A stretch of 64,000 nucleotides of DNA from NCBI GenBank assembly GCA_035631615.1, contig DASQIK010000088.1:1-64000 (forward strand). The letters run 5' to 3'. Below are positions 55,033 to 64,000 of the stretch, piece after piece. Each line of letters begins with the position of its first letter. The stretch's first letter is position 1. The position numbers and the translations under genes were made by a program. The notes beneath the pieces are model-generated. The model made no database searches, was not told the origin of the DNA, and saw nothing but the letters and a program-made list of their open reading frames with translations. The stretch comes from UBA5189 sp035631615 (GTDB lineage Bacteria; Chloroflexota; Limnocylindria; Limnocylindrales; CSP1-4).

Positions 55033-57534
55033 TCAGTCGAAGTGGAGGGCCTCGACGATCGAGACTCGAGCGGCCATGCGAGCGGGATAGATCGCGGCGA
55101 GCGCAGGCAGCACGAGGCCGAGGACCGCGGCGATCCCGATCGACGGCCAGGGCAGGCCGCCGGGATGTCCGAACCCGCCGCCGAGCTGGAGCAGCAGCGC
55201 GCCTGCCGCGAGCCCCGCGATCGCACCGAGGACGACGCCGACGATCCCGAGGATCGTGGCCTCGACGACGACCATGCGCATGACCTGGCGCCGGCTCATG
55301 CCGATGGCGCGGAGGACGCCGATCTCGCGGATGCGCTCGACGACACCCATCGTCAGCGTGTTGATGATGCCCAGCGCCGCGACGAGGACCGCGACGATGA
55401 CGAGGGCGTCGAAGACGCCGAACACGCGAGCCAGCGCCTCGGCGACCGCGCCCTGGATCTTCTCGATCGGGTTGGCCTCGAGCGCGTAGGTCCTGGCAGT
55501 CGCGGCAAGCAGCGGCCGGCTCGCGTCGATGGTCCCGGGCGTGAACCGGACGGCGAAGGCATCTGCCCCGAGCACGCCGAGCGAGCCGGTGGCGTCCTTC
55601 CAGCCGACGAGGATCGCCTCGCCGCTCGTGCCGGGCATGGAGCGCTCGACCACGGCCGCGACGGTCAGGCCGAGCTGGTGCTGCGAATCGATCGGGACGG
55701 TCATCGCGTCGCCGACGTGCAGCCCGAGCTGCTGGGCGAGGCCCTCCGGCAGGATGGCGGCGCCGCCGGCATCGAGTGCCTTGAGCGCGGCGACCCGGTC
55801 GCCCTCGACGACCGTCAAGCGGCCGTCGGCGAGGAAGTCGGCGCCGACGATCGCGGCGGCGTCGATGCGCTGGCCCTTGTACGCCATGTCGAACGAGGCG
55901 ATCGGCGTGACCCGGGCGACACCCGGGACAGCGGCCAGCGCCTCCCGGATGCCCTCGTCCGCGCCGACCGGGCGGATCGAGCTGACGATGTCCTCGCCGG
56001 GCACCACGTCCTGCAGCCAGGCGAACGCGGACGCGCGGGCGGCCTGGGCAGACCAGCCGAGCGCAACGATCATCGCGAGGCCGATCACCAGCGAGCCGAG
56101 GGTCAGCGTTGTCCGGCTGCGATCGCGGGCGAGCGAGCCGCGCGCGAGGCGCTCCTCGATGCGCAGCACCAGCGCGATCGGGAACCCGAGCAGGCGCGCG
56201 AGCGGTCGGAGGATGAACGGCGACGCGAGCGTCGCGACGAGGAGCACGCCGTAGACGGCGAGCGCCCGCTCGGTCCCGGCGGCCGAGATGATCGGGGGCC
56301 ACGCGAGCATCGCGAGTGCCGCGACGAGCAGGAAGATGGCCGCGATCCAGGACAGCCGGCCGCGGCGCAGGCTCGGCAGGTCGAACCGGTTCCGGAGTGC
56401 CTCGACGGGCGAGATCCGCGCCGCGGACAACGCCGGCTCGATGGCGGCGAGGATCGTGATCCCGATGCCGACGCACGCGGCGGTGAGGACGCCGGTGACA
56501 TCGAGCACCGGCACTTCGGCGGTCACGCCGGTGGCCTCGCTCACGGCGCGGGCCATGAACACGGCGACCGCGGCGCCGAGCAGGCACCCGAGCCCGGCCC
56601 CGATGACGCCGAGGAGCAGCGCGCCGCTGAACACGAACCGGCTGAGCTGGCCACGCGTGGCCCCGGCGGCGCGCAGCAGGCCGACCTCGCGGGCGCGCTC
56701 GCCGACGGTCATCGACAGGGTGTTGACGATCAGGAATGCGCCGACGAACAGGACGATCGCTGCGACGAGCGCGGCGGTGCCCTGGAACGAGGCGGACGAC
56801 GCGCGCAGCGTGCGGGCAAGGTCAGCCGGCGAGGCCAGCACGTACGGCTCGACCATGCTCGCCTGGAGCTGGTCGGCGACGGACTGCGTGGCGCCCGAGG
56901 TGACGACGAGGTCGACCCTGGTCGCGCCGGCGATGCCGAACGTCGACCGAGCGACCTCGATCGGGATGACGATCGTGCGGCCGTTGCCCGCCAGTGGACC
57001 GAGGCCGGGCATGATCCCGACGATCCGCAGGTCGACCGGGCCGCCCGTCCCGAGCAGGGTCACGGTGCCGCCGAGCGTGTAGCCGCTCGTGGTCGCGAGC
57101 TCCTCGGTCACGAGCGCGATCGGCTGTGAGCGGCTGTCGAGCGGGCTGCCCGAGACCACGGGCAGGTCGTGGATCCGCGTGTACGAGGCAGGATCGATGC
57201 CGAGGACGGTGACCGCGTTCCCGGCGCTGCCGCTCGGCGTGCCCGACGGGAACGTCCGGTGCTCGATGCTCGCCGACGAATCGAGAACGCCGCTGGCCGT
57301 GCTGATCGTCTGGACCGACTGCGCGGACAGGCCTGACTCGAGGAAGCCCGACACGCGCAGGTCGGCCTTGCCGACGAGGTCATGAACCGTCCTGCCGACC
57401 GCCTGGTCGAGCGCCGCGCCGAGCGTCAGCGACGCCGACAGCACGGCGACGCCCATCGCGATGCCGAGGATCGTCAGCAGCGAGCGGAGCGGCCGCGCGG
57501 CGACGGTGCGCCACGCCAGCCGGTCGAGGCCCAT
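55033..57534 (-). CDS. ABC transporter permease, MacB/FtsX type with two FtsX domains
   Basis: 833 residues. TM1 (LAWRTVAARPLRSLLTILGIAMGVAVLSASLTLG) is followed by a large extracytoplasmic domain. The first FtsX domain reads VAAIVLFVGAFLIVNTLSMTVGERAREVGLLRAAGATRGQL...ALLLGVIGAGLGCLLG. A second repeat has a further outer domain and FtsX block near the C-terminus (IVAVLVAALGIINTLTMGVVERIREIGVLRAIGMSRRQVMRMVVVEATILGIVGVVLGAIAG). This duplicated layout is used by lipoprotein or peptide mechanotransmission exporters. Starts 3 nt after the ATPase stop. Confidence 0.9.
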   Translation of the reverse strand: MGLDRLAWRTVAARPLRSLLTILGIAMGVAVLSASLTLGAALDQAVGRTVHDLVGKADLRVSGFLESGLSAQSVQTISTASGVLDSSASIEHRTFPSGTPSGSAGNAVTVLGIDPASYTRIHDLPVVSGSPLDSRSQPIALVTEELATTSGYTLGGTVTLLGTGGPVDLRIVGIMPGLGPLAGNGRTIVIPIEVARSTFGIAGATRVDLVVTSGATQSVADQLQASMVEPYVLASPADLARTLRASSASFQGTAALVAAIVLFVGAFLIVNTLSMTVGERAREVGLLRAAGATRGQLSRFVFSGALLLGVIGAGLGCLLGAAVAVFMARAVSEATGVTAEVPVLDVTGVLTAACVGIGITILAAIEPALSAARISPVEALRNRFDLPSLRRGRLSWIAAIFLLVAALAMLAWPPIISAAGTERALAVYGVLLVATLASPFILRPLARLLGFPIALVLRIEERLARGSLARDRSRTTLTLGSLVIGLAMIVALGWSAQAARASAFAWLQDVVPGEDIVSSIRPVGADEGIREALAAVPGVARVTPIASFDMAYKGQRIDAAAIVGADFLADGRLTVVEGDRVAALKALDAGGAAILPEGLAQQLGLHVGDAMTVPIDSQHQLGLTVAAVVERSMPGTSGEAILVGWKDATGSLGVLGADAFAVRFTPGTIDASRPLLAATARTYALEANPIEKIQGAVAEALARVFGVFDALVIVAVLVAALGIINTLTMGVVERIREIGVLRAIGMSRRQVMRMVVVEATILGIVGVVLGAIAGLAAGALLLQLGGGFGHPGGLPWPSIGIAAVLGLVLPALAAIYPARMAARVSIVEALHFD

Positions 57535-57537
57535 CCG

Positions 57538-58412
<875 letters not shown>

Positions 58413-58413
<1 letters not shown>

Positions 58414-59408
58414 CACTTGCCCAGGTAGGTGGACACGACGCCACCAACGATCGTGTCGAGGAGGCCCATCCGGGACGGCGGTTCGATCACCTGGAGACTC
58501 CCTCCATCGCTGTCGGTCACCGTCCCGCCGGTATCGGGCGGCTCGGTCGCCGGGACGTCCGACGCATCGGGCGGCGAAGGTGCCGCAGGGGTGGCCGCCG
58601 GGTCGAAGGCGCCCGTCGGATGGATGCCGTCATCGAACCCTTCGAGGACGAGGCCATCGAGCCAGATCGGGTAGGCGGTGCCGCCGACGAGATCCGGCGC
58701 GGTCGGGAGCGATGGCTCCAGTGTGACCTCGGGGGTGACCTCCGGAGTCATCTGGAGCGTCGGGTTTGCGGCCGGGTCCGTGGTCGGCCGGGGCGTCGCC
58801 TTCGGGGTCGGGGTCGGCTTTGGGGTCGGCTTCGGCGTCGGCGTCGGGCCGCCCGAGCACGAGTGCGTGAAGACGGCCGTCCAATCGTGCGTCGGGTAGG
58901 TGGACCCGGTGCCCTTGAACGCCCCGACGCCGATGTGGTTGAACCCGCTGCCCAGGATCAGGGCCCGGTGGCCCGAGGAGCTCATCCAGCCGTTGAACAT
59001 GGTCTGGGTGGCGACGTCGTCCGGGTAGTTGTTCTCGCCGATGTTCTCGCCGGCGAGCGTGTAGCAGATGCCCCGGCGCTTGAGCTCGTCGAAGACGGTG
59101 CCGCCGGGCGGGCTGGGAATCGTGTGGCTGAAGTAGTTCCGATCCCACATGTCCTTCGACCGCCAGCGGGCGACGCTCGTGAGCGCGGAGTCGGTGACCA
59201 GCGCCGGCAGCCCGGCCGAGGCGCGGGCCTGGTTGATCAGGGTGACCATCTCGGATTCGTCGGCGGACGAGAACGAGTAGTCGGTCCAGGCGAGGGTCAC
59301 GCTCGGGAGGCTCGCGGCCACCACGAGGGCGGCGGCCACGGCCACGCCGAGCGGCATTCGCCGGCCTGGGCGGCGGAAGCGCCGCGATGGAGGTGCGAAG
59401 TGGTTCAT
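58413..59408 (-). CDS. Secreted CAP/SCP-domain protein with Pro/Thr linker
   Basis: 331 residues. Signal peptide (RRMPLGVAVAAALVVAASLPSVTLA). The CAP domain (about residues 45-180) has EMVTLINQARASAGLPALVTDSALTSVARWRSKDMWDRNYFSHTIP, LAGENIGENNY, FNGWMSSSGHRALILGSGFNHIGVGAF and WTAVFTHSC: the AGENI, SHxxxI and GxxHIGVG motifs of bacterial SCP/PR1 proteins. A PTPKPTPK-type linker (about 195-225) and an acidic Pro-rich tail ending LLDTIVGGVVSTYLGK follow. ATG 59408 with AGGAG. It heads the operon with the ABC exporter. Role unknown; CAP proteins are often envelope or host-interaction factors. Confidence 0.9.
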
Positions 59409-59478
59409 CGGGCTCCTGCTCGGGCAATGAGCGGCCTGGCCGGGCTCCACTGCCCCAGCGATGCGACTTTGGTCCGGG

Positions 59479-59508
59479 GGACCCTTGGCTGCTTCGGCCC
59501 CAAGGTCC
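59479..59508. other. Strong hairpin in divergent leader region
   Basis: GGACCCTTGG (59479-59488) pairs with CCAAGGTCC (59500-59508) with one bulge, and an inner GGC...GCC extension in the loop. It lies about 70-100 nt upstream of the CAP-protein gene (minus strand) and about 70 nt before the FAD oxidoreductase (plus strand). No known riboswitch matched by eye. Confidence 0.5.
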
Positions 59509-59579
59509 TGACGGTCTCCGACCAGGGGTACCAACGCCCCATCGCGACCGCACCACAGCGCACCGGATACGATCCCGAG

Positions 59580-60797
59580 ATGCGGGTCGTGGTCGTCGGA
59601 GCCGGGGTGATGGGGGCCTGGACGGCGCTCTGGCTCCGCCGCGCGGGCCACGACGTGACGCTCGTGGACCGCCACGGTCCTGGGAATCGCCTCGGCTCCT
59701 CGGGCGACGTGTCGCGCATCACGCGGAGCAGCCACGGCCCCGACCGGTTCTACCCGGTCTGGCAGCGCCGGGCGCTCGCCCAGTGGCGCGAGCTGGAGCG
59801 GTCGGCGAACGAGACGCTGTTCGTCCAGGCCGGCGTGGTCTGGCTCGTGACCCCCGGCGAATCGTTCGAGGCGGAGTCGCTGGTCTCGCTGACGGCGCTC
59901 GACATCCCGGTCGACCGTTGGTCGCACGACCAGTTCGCGGCGCGCGTCCCGGTCATGTCGGCCGAGGGCGTTCCATGGGCGCTCCACGAGCCCGAGGCGG
60001 GCGCGCTCTTCGCGCGGCCGGCGGTGAGCGCCACGATCCGGCAGTTCGAGGCGGCCGGCGGGGCTGTGGTCGTCGGCCGGGTCGTGCCCCCGCTGGAGGC
60101 CCGGGTTGCCGGCGCCGGCCCGGAGGGCCTCGACGGTCTCGACGAGGTCACCCTCGACGATGGCCGGCGCCTCGCCGCCGATGCGTTCGTGTTCGCCTGC
60201 GGGCCCTGGCTCCCGGACCTGTTCCCGACCCTGCTCGGCGACCTGATCGTGCCGCACCGGCAGGACGTGCTGCAGTTCGCCGTCCCATCGGGCGACGGTC
60301 GCTATGGCGCGGACGCGATGCCGCTCTGGATCGACTTCGGCGGCTCGTTCTACGGCTTCCCGTCGTTCGACGGAATCGGGCTCAAGGCCTGCCCGGACTG
60401 GCTCGGCCCGATCGAGCGGCCGGACGAGTCGGCGCGCGAGGTTGCCGGCGCCTCCGTGGAGGCGGCGCGGAAGGTGCTCCGGAAGCGTTTTCCGGCGCTT
60501 GCGGCGCAGCCGGTCGTGAGATCGTCGACGTGCTTCTACGAGGTCACGCCCGACGCCCACTTCGTCATCGACCGGCACCCCGGCTTCGCCAACGCGTGGA
60601 TCGCCGGCGGCGGGACGGGCCACGCGTTCAAGCACGGCCCGGTCATCGGCGAGTACCTCGCGGCGCTCGTGACCGGGGACACGGCGAAGGCTGCCGACCT
60701 GGGACCCAGGGACGGCCGCTTCGCGCTCCATGCCCGGGACGCCAAGCCCGGCTTCCGAACCAGCGGGCGGAACCCGCTCGCCGACCCGGTGGGCTGA
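59580..60797 (+). CDS. FAD-dependent amine oxidase, monomeric sarcosine oxidase-like
   Basis: 405 residues. MRVVVVGAGVMGAWTALWLRRAGHDVTLVDRHGPGNRLGSSGDVSRITRSSHG carries the Rossmann GxGxxG and the conserved S-S-G-x-x-R-x-x-R run. TFVFACGPWLPDLF-like (AFVFACGPW) and STCFYEVTPDAHFVIDRHPGFANAWIAGGGTGHAFKHGPVIGEYLA follow: the CxY/F-xxTPDxxFxID motif contains the Cys that covalently holds FAD in MSOX. It oxidises N-methyl amino acids; exact substrate unknown. ATG 59580 with TACGAT 6 nt upstream. Confidence 0.9.
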   Translation: MRVVVVGAGVMGAWTALWLRRAGHDVTLVDRHGPGNRLGSSGDVSRITRSSHGPDRFYPVWQRRALAQWRELERSANETLFVQAGVVWLVTPGESFEAESLVSLTALDIPVDRWSHDQFAARVPVMSAEGVPWALHEPEAGALFARPAVSATIRQFEAAGGAVVVGRVVPPLEARVAGAGPEGLDGLDEVTLDDGRRLAADAFVFACGPWLPDLFPTLLGDLIVPHRQDVLQFAVPSGDGRYGADAMPLWIDFGGSFYGFPSFDGIGLKACPDWLGPIERPDESAREVAGASVEAARKVLRKRFPALAAQPVVRSSTCFYEVTPDAHFVIDRHPGFANAWIAGGGTGHAFKHGPVIGEYLAALVTGDTAKAADLGPRDGRFALHARDAKPGFRTSGRNPLADPVG

Positions 60798-60802
60798 CCG
60801 GG

Positions 60803-60808
60803 TACACT
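60803..60808 (+). promoter_or_regulatory. Putative -10 of tRNA-His
   Basis: TACACT, 6 nt after the oxidase stop and 40 nt before the tRNA. It matches the TAnnnT hexamer seen before many starts in this window; no clear -35. Confidence 0.4.
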
Positions 60809-60848
60809 GCGCGGGCCCTCGTCCCGAACCGGACGACCGGGCCGCCGC

Positions 60849-60925
60849 GGTGGCCTTAGCTCAACCGGCAGAGCAGCGGATTGTGGTTCCGCAGGTTATG
60901 GGTTCGACCCCCATAGGCCACCCCA
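60849..60925 (+). tRNA. tRNA-His (GTG anticodon), G-1 and CCA encoded
   Basis: Folds as a full cloverleaf: acceptor GTGGCCT/AGGCCAC, D stem GCTC/GAGC with loop AACCGGCA, anticodon stem GCGGA/TCCGC with loop TTGTGGT (anticodon GTG), variable AGGTT, T stem ATGGG/CCCAT with loop TTCGACC, discriminator C73 and encoded CCA. The base before position 1 (60849) is G and can pair with C73, the identity element for histidyl-tRNA synthetase. Confidence 0.97.
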
Positions 60926-61052
60926 ACCTCCGTGGTGCGCGCTCTCGGCCTGCGTACCATGCCGTCGCGGGCGGCGGTCGGTCGCCGTGGCCGTTGCCGA
61001 TCACCGTTCGGCGTGCCGTGACAGGAACAGCAGAACGCGGGACGATACGGTC

Positions 61053-61250
61053 ATGACCGAAAAACGGCACATCGATCAGAACGAGGACCCCGTGTGCGGG
61101 ATGGTCGTCGAGCCCGAGGTCGCTCGGGCCAGGGGCCTGACGCTCACCCACGAGGGCCGCGAGTACCTGTTCTGCGGCAAGGGCTGCTTCCTCGAGTTCC
61201 GCGACGACCCCGAGCCGTTCCTGGACCCTCGCCACCTGCCCTCGATGTAG
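61053..61250 (+). CDS. YHS-domain protein
   Basis: 65 residues: EDPVCGMVVEPEVARARGLTLTHEGREYLFCGKGCFLEFRDDPEPFL. The DPVCGM...(Y)LFCxxxC...F pattern is the YHS domain, a small metal- (often copper) binding module usually attached to heavy-metal ATPases or found alone. ATG 61053; no neighbour suggests a metal pump. The stop is followed by small hairpins. Confidence 0.92.
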   Translation: MTEKRHIDQNEDPVCGMVVEPEVARARGLTLTHEGREYLFCGKGCFLEFRDDPEPFLDPRHLPSM

Positions 61251-61267
61251 GTTCCGCAACCTGGCCT

Positions 61268-61286
61268 CCGCGGTGCAACACCGCGG
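61268..61286. terminator. Hairpin after YHS gene
   Basis: CCGCGGTG and CACCGCGG flank a CAA loop (perfect 8-bp stem) 18 nt after the YHS stop. No U tract; a terminator role is likely but not certain. Confidence 0.45.
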
Positions 61287-61331
61287 GCCTCGCCGGCGTC
61301 CCTTGCCCCCGATGGCTACGCTGCGCGCGCA

Positions 61332-62747
61332 ATGAACCGACCCGGGATCGCGGCCCTCCTCTCCGCGCTGTGGCCCGGGCTCGGACAGGCGTGGCTTGGC
61401 GCCCGGCGCCGCGCGCTGCTGGTTGCGCTGCCGATGTTCGGGCTCGTCGCGGCGGTCGCCGCAGTCGCCCTGCTGAATGTTCGGCTCCTCATCGACGGCT
61501 TCGTCCAGCCGGGCACGCTCGAGGCGATCCTGGTCGGGGTGCTCGTGCTCGCCGTGTACCACCTGCTCGCCGTGCGCGACGCGTTCCGGGTGGGCGTGCG
61601 ACGCGGCGGGCCGGATGCCTCGGGGCGAACGCCGATCCTGTTGCTGGCCCTGGCGCTCGTCGTCGGGCTCTACGGCTCGGTCGAGCTCGTCGGCGTGCAC
61701 GCGTACGAGGCGACGTCGACGATCTTCGTGAACCCCGGCACGGGCTTCACGATCCCGAGCGCCAGCTTCGCGCCGACGGACGAGCCGGGCTCCGCGCTGG
61801 GCACGACCCCCTCCCCCTCGCCCGAGCCGAGTGCGACAGCGCTCCCCGTCCCGGCGTGGGCCGCGGACGGCCGGCTCAACCTGCTCCTCATCGGCAGCGA
61901 TGCCGGCCCGGGTCGCTGGTCGCTCCGAACCGACACGATGATCGTGCTGAGCGTCGACATCGCGACGCACCGTGCCGCGATGTTCGGGATCCCGCGGAAC
62001 ATCGTGAACGTGCCGCTCGCGCCCGAGGACCAGGACGCGTTCCCCAATGGCCGCTTTCCCCAGTTCCTGAACGCCCTGTACGTGTACGCCATGGGCCACG
62101 CGAATCAGTTTCCCGGCGGCGACGCCCGCGGCTTCCGGGCGGTGACCGGCGCGGTCCAGGAGCTGGTCGGCGTGCCCCTCGACGGCGCGATCGTGGTCGA
62201 CCTCAACGGCTTCGTCGACCTCGTGAACGCGGTCGGCGGGCTCTGGATCAACATCCCGCAACGACTCTATGACGCCCACTACCCGAAGCCGGATGGGAGC
62301 GGCTACATCCAGATCTCGATCCCGCCGGGCTGCCAGCAGCTGAACGGTGACCGCGCGCTCGAGTACGCGCGGTCGCGGCACCAGGATGACGACTACGCTC
62401 GGATGCGCCGCCAGCAGGCCGTCCTGCTGGCCCTGCGCCACGAGCTGAACCCGATCGCGCTCCTGCCGCGCGTGCCCCAGCTTCTCGACATCGCCAAGAA
62501 CAACCTGTGGACGACGATCCAGCCGGGCGACATCGCCGACCTGGCGGCCCTCGCCGCACACGTCGATTCGCATGACATCCAGACCATCGAGCTCTCGCCG
62601 CCGACGTATCCCGAGTTCCTGAACACCGAGGAGATCAAGGCGATCCAGAAGCGCGTCCAGACGATCTTCGCGGCGGTGCCGTCGGCAGCCGCGTCGCCAT
62701 CGCCGATGCCCTCGGCGACCCCGAAGCCCTGCCCGCAGACCCCGTAG
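61332..62747 (+). CDS. LytR-CpsA-Psr (LCP) family cell-wall ligase
   Basis: 471 residues. The N-terminus has about four hydrophobic segments (ALWPGLGQAWLG, LLVALPMFGLVAAVAAVALLNV, AILVGVLVLAVYHLLAV, TPILLLALALVVGLYGSVELVGV), more than the single anchor usual for LCP. A Pro/Ser linker follows, then the LCP core: LNLLLIGSDAGPGRWSLRTDTMIVLSVDIATHRAAMFGIPRNI, VDLNGFVDLVNAVGGLWINIP, and LNGDRALEYARSRHQDDDYARMRRQQAVLLALR. LCP enzymes attach teichoic-acid-like or other glycopolymers to peptidoglycan. ATG 61332 with TACGCT 9 nt upstream, leaderless type. Confidence 0.92.
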   Translation: MNRPGIAALLSALWPGLGQAWLGARRRALLVALPMFGLVAAVAAVALLNVRLLIDGFVQPGTLEAILVGVLVLAVYHLLAVRDAFRVGVRRGGPDASGRTPILLLALALVVGLYGSVELVGVHAYEATSTIFVNPGTGFTIPSASFAPTDEPGSALGTTPSPSPEPSATALPVPAWAADGRLNLLLIGSDAGPGRWSLRTDTMIVLSVDIATHRAAMFGIPRNIVNVPLAPEDQDAFPNGRFPQFLNALYVYAMGHANQFPGGDARGFRAVTGAVQELVGVPLDGAIVVDLNGFVDLVNAVGGLWINIPQRLYDAHYPKPDGSGYIQISIPPGCQQLNGDRALEYARSRHQDDDYARMRRQQAVLLALRHELNPIALLPRVPQLLDIAKNNLWTTIQPGDIADLAALAAHVDSHDIQTIELSPPTYPEFLNTEEIKAIQKRVQTIFAAVPSAAASPSPMPSATPKPCPQTP

Positions 62748-62757
62748 CATTGCCTGG

Positions 62758-63462
62758 ATGGCCCAGCTCGACTTCGACGACTTCGACGTCCTGACCTTCG
62801 ACTGCTACGGCACCCTCATCGACTGGGAGACGGGGCTGCTGAGCGCCTTCCGTGCGCCGTTGGCGGCGCACGGCGTCGACGAGGCCGATGGCGCGATCCT
62901 CGAGGCGTTTGCCCGGCACGAGGCGCAGCTCGAGGCGGGTCCGTACCGGCGCTACCGCGACATCCTCGGCGCCGTCCTGGCCGAGATGCTCGAGCACTTC
63001 GGGCAGGTTCCATCCGCCGTCGAGGTCGCGGCGTTCGGCGGCTCCGTCGCGAGCTGGCCGGCGTTCCCGGACTCCGCGGCCGCGCTCCAACGCCTCCACT
63101 CGCGGTTCAAGCTGGGCGTCATCACGAATTGCGACGACGACCTGTTTGCCGCTTCGGAGGCGAGACTCGGGGTGGACTTCGACTGGGTCGTCACGGCGCA
63201 GCAGGCGAAGCGTTACAAGCCGAACCCGCGCGGCTTCGAGCTGGCATTCGAGCGAATCGGGCTGCCGCCCGCGCGGATCCTGCACGTCGCCCAGAGCCTG
63301 TACCACGACCACGTGACCGCAAAGCGGCTCGGGCTGTCGACCGTGTGGGTCGATCGGCGCGGCAATGAGCCCGGCTCGGGCGCGACGCCACCCGCCGAAG
63401 CGAAGCCGGACCTCACCGTGCCGGACATGGCGACGCTCGCCGCGCTGGCCGTGCCGGCATGA
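62758..63462 (+). CDS. HAD-superfamily hydrolase, haloacid dehalogenase type II-like
   Basis: 234 residues. VLTFDCYGTLIDWETGL holds nucleophile Asp; LGVITNCDDDLF (motif II Thr), VTAQQAKRYKPNPRGFELAFE (motif III Lys) and HVAQSLYHDHVTAKRLGLSTVWVDRRG (motif IV region) follow. The cap and the 'D-C-Y-G-T-L-I-D-W-E' start fit haloacid dehalogenase type II, but phosphatase activity is also possible. ATG 62758 with TAGCAT 7 nt upstream. Its stop overlaps the NUDIX start as ATGA. Confidence 0.9.
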   Translation: MAQLDFDDFDVLTFDCYGTLIDWETGLLSAFRAPLAAHGVDEADGAILEAFARHEAQLEAGPYRRYRDILGAVLAEMLEHFGQVPSAVEVAAFGGSVASWPAFPDSAAALQRLHSRFKLGVITNCDDDLFAASEARLGVDFDWVVTAQQAKRYKPNPRGFELAFERIGLPPARILHVAQSLYHDHVTAKRLGLSTVWVDRRGNEPGSGATPPAEAKPDLTVPDMATLAALAVPA

Positions 63463-64000
63463 GCGACGACCCGCTGCGCGAGACCCCGATCAGCTCCGAG
63501 CTCATCAGGCGCGGCCGCATCCTGGAGTTCCGGGTCGACACGATCGAGTCCGCCGACGGCCATCGCTCGACCCGCGACATCGCCGCGCACCCCGGTGGCG
63601 TGTGCATCCTCGCGATCGACGACGAGGACCGGGTGCTGCTCGTCCGCCAGTGGCGCCACGCGACCGGCGGCCCGTTGCTCGAGATCCCTGCCGGGACGCT
63701 CGACCGGGAGCCCGATGGCTCGATCGAGGACCACGCCGTCGCAGCCGCCCGCGAGCTCGAGGAGGAGACCGGCTCCCGTGCCAGCACCTGGCGCTACCTG
63801 GGCAGCTTCTACACGGCCCCCGGCTTCACGAGCGAGCTGATGCACCTGTACCTCGCAACCGGGCTCACGTTCGCGCACGAGGGCGGGCTCCAGCCCGACG
63901 AGGACGAGCGGCTCGAGCTCTACCCCACCCCGTTCCACGACGCCGTCGCGATGGCCGAGCGCGGGGAGATCCGCGACGCCAAGTCGATCGTGGGCCTGCT
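63459..64000 (+). CDS. NUDIX hydrolase, ADP-ribose pyrophosphatase-like (3' end beyond window)
   Basis: 180 codons are visible and the gene runs off the edge. Reads SDDPLRETPISSELIRRGRILEFRVDTIESADGH, DEDRVLLVRQWRHATGGPLLEIPAGTLD, then the Nudix box around AVAAARELEEETGSRA (REx2-EExG core) and YLGSFYTAPGFTSELMHLYLATGL. The 'PAGxxD/E...SPGFTxE' pattern points to ADP-ribose/sugar-nucleotide pyrophosphatases of the NudF type. ATG 63459 overlaps the HAD gene stop as ATGA, so they are coupled. Confidence 0.92.
   Translation, partial: MSDDPLRETPISSELIRRGRILEFRVDTIESADGHRSTRDIAAHPGGVCILAIDDEDRVLLVRQWRHATGGPLLEIPAGTLDREPDGSIEDHAVAAARELEEETGSRASTWRYLGSFYTAPGFTSELMHLYLATGLTFAHEGGLQPDEDERLELYPTPFHDAVAMAERGEIRDAKSIVGL

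Noticed and set aside
58795..58860. Tandem GGGTCGG/GGCGTCGG-type repeats
   Set aside because: They are the coding repeats of the PTPKPTPK linker in the CAP protein, not an independent repeat element.
59409..59579. Known riboswitch (c-di-GMP, c-di-AMP or cobalamin) upstream of the CAP operon
   Set aside because: A hairpin is present, but none of the conserved core sequences of these classes could be matched by eye.

Overview
This is a very GC-rich, densely packed chromosomal window with no plasmid, phage or insertion-sequence signatures. Gene content and start signals suggest a high-GC, actinobacterium-like soil or freshwater bacterium. My best guess is a member of the Chloroflexota near the Limnocylindria. 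That guess is an inference from gene content (two LLM-type F420/flavin oxidoreductases, LigD/Ku end joining, an Lhr-Nei operon, cyanophycin genes, many leaderless-looking starts) and cannot be proven without a marker gene.

Layout. 1-9.7 kb: a nitrogen-storage or peptide-polymer locus. It has an M20 metallopeptidase, a short cyanophycin-synthetase-like Mur ligase that lacks the ATP-grasp module, an LLM oxidoreductase, a full-length cyanophycin synthetase (cphA), cyanophycinase (cphB) and an MFS transporter. 9.7-16 kb: a coupled DNA-repair operon (giant helicase Lhr, then Nei-type glycosylase, then class II glutamine amidotransferase) with an SOS-box-like site at its promoter. 16-26 kb: housekeeping and accessory genes (DoxX-like protein, AcuC deacetylase, TatA-like protein, cystathionine-type PLP enzyme, YyaL-like thioredoxin-fold protein, a P-loop kinase, a papain-like hydrolase candidate, and a MerR-MFS pair with a clear palindromic operator). 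26-34 kb: non-homologous end joining (LigD and Ku) with small neighbours and a predicted nuclease-like protein. 34.8-51.8 kb: a large purine/ureide degradation region. It covers guanine deaminase, three-subunit xanthine dehydrogenase, uricase, HIU hydrolase, OHCU decarboxylase and a cyclic-amidohydrolase (allantoinase/hydantoinase type). Malate synthase is translationally coupled to uricase and could consume the final glyoxylate; a GlcD-type oxidase lies nearby. Between these sit a DUF3830 protein, two small membrane proteins and an unknown protein next to uraH. 51.8-64 kb: a secreted M1-type metallopeptidase lipoprotein, an MpaB/DUF2236 oxygenase with an apparent CTG start, BioY, a CAP-domain protein in an operon with a MacB-type ABC exporter, a sarcosine-oxidase-like enzyme, tRNA-His, a YHS-domain protein, an LCP-family protein, a HAD hydrolase and a NUDIX hydrolase cut by the window edge.

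Expression logic. Genes at the head of transcription units very often have a TAnnnT hexamer only 6-10 nt before the start codon and no ribosome binding site, which is the signature of leaderless mRNAs. Downstream operon genes start by ATGA/GTGA overlaps or carry a Shine-Dalgarno. This pattern was used to choose several starts. The most promising candidates for something undescribed are the ATP-grasp-less cyanophycin-synthetase paralogue, the HTH fused to a PD-(D/E)XK-like domain, and the unknown genes embedded in the ureide cluster.
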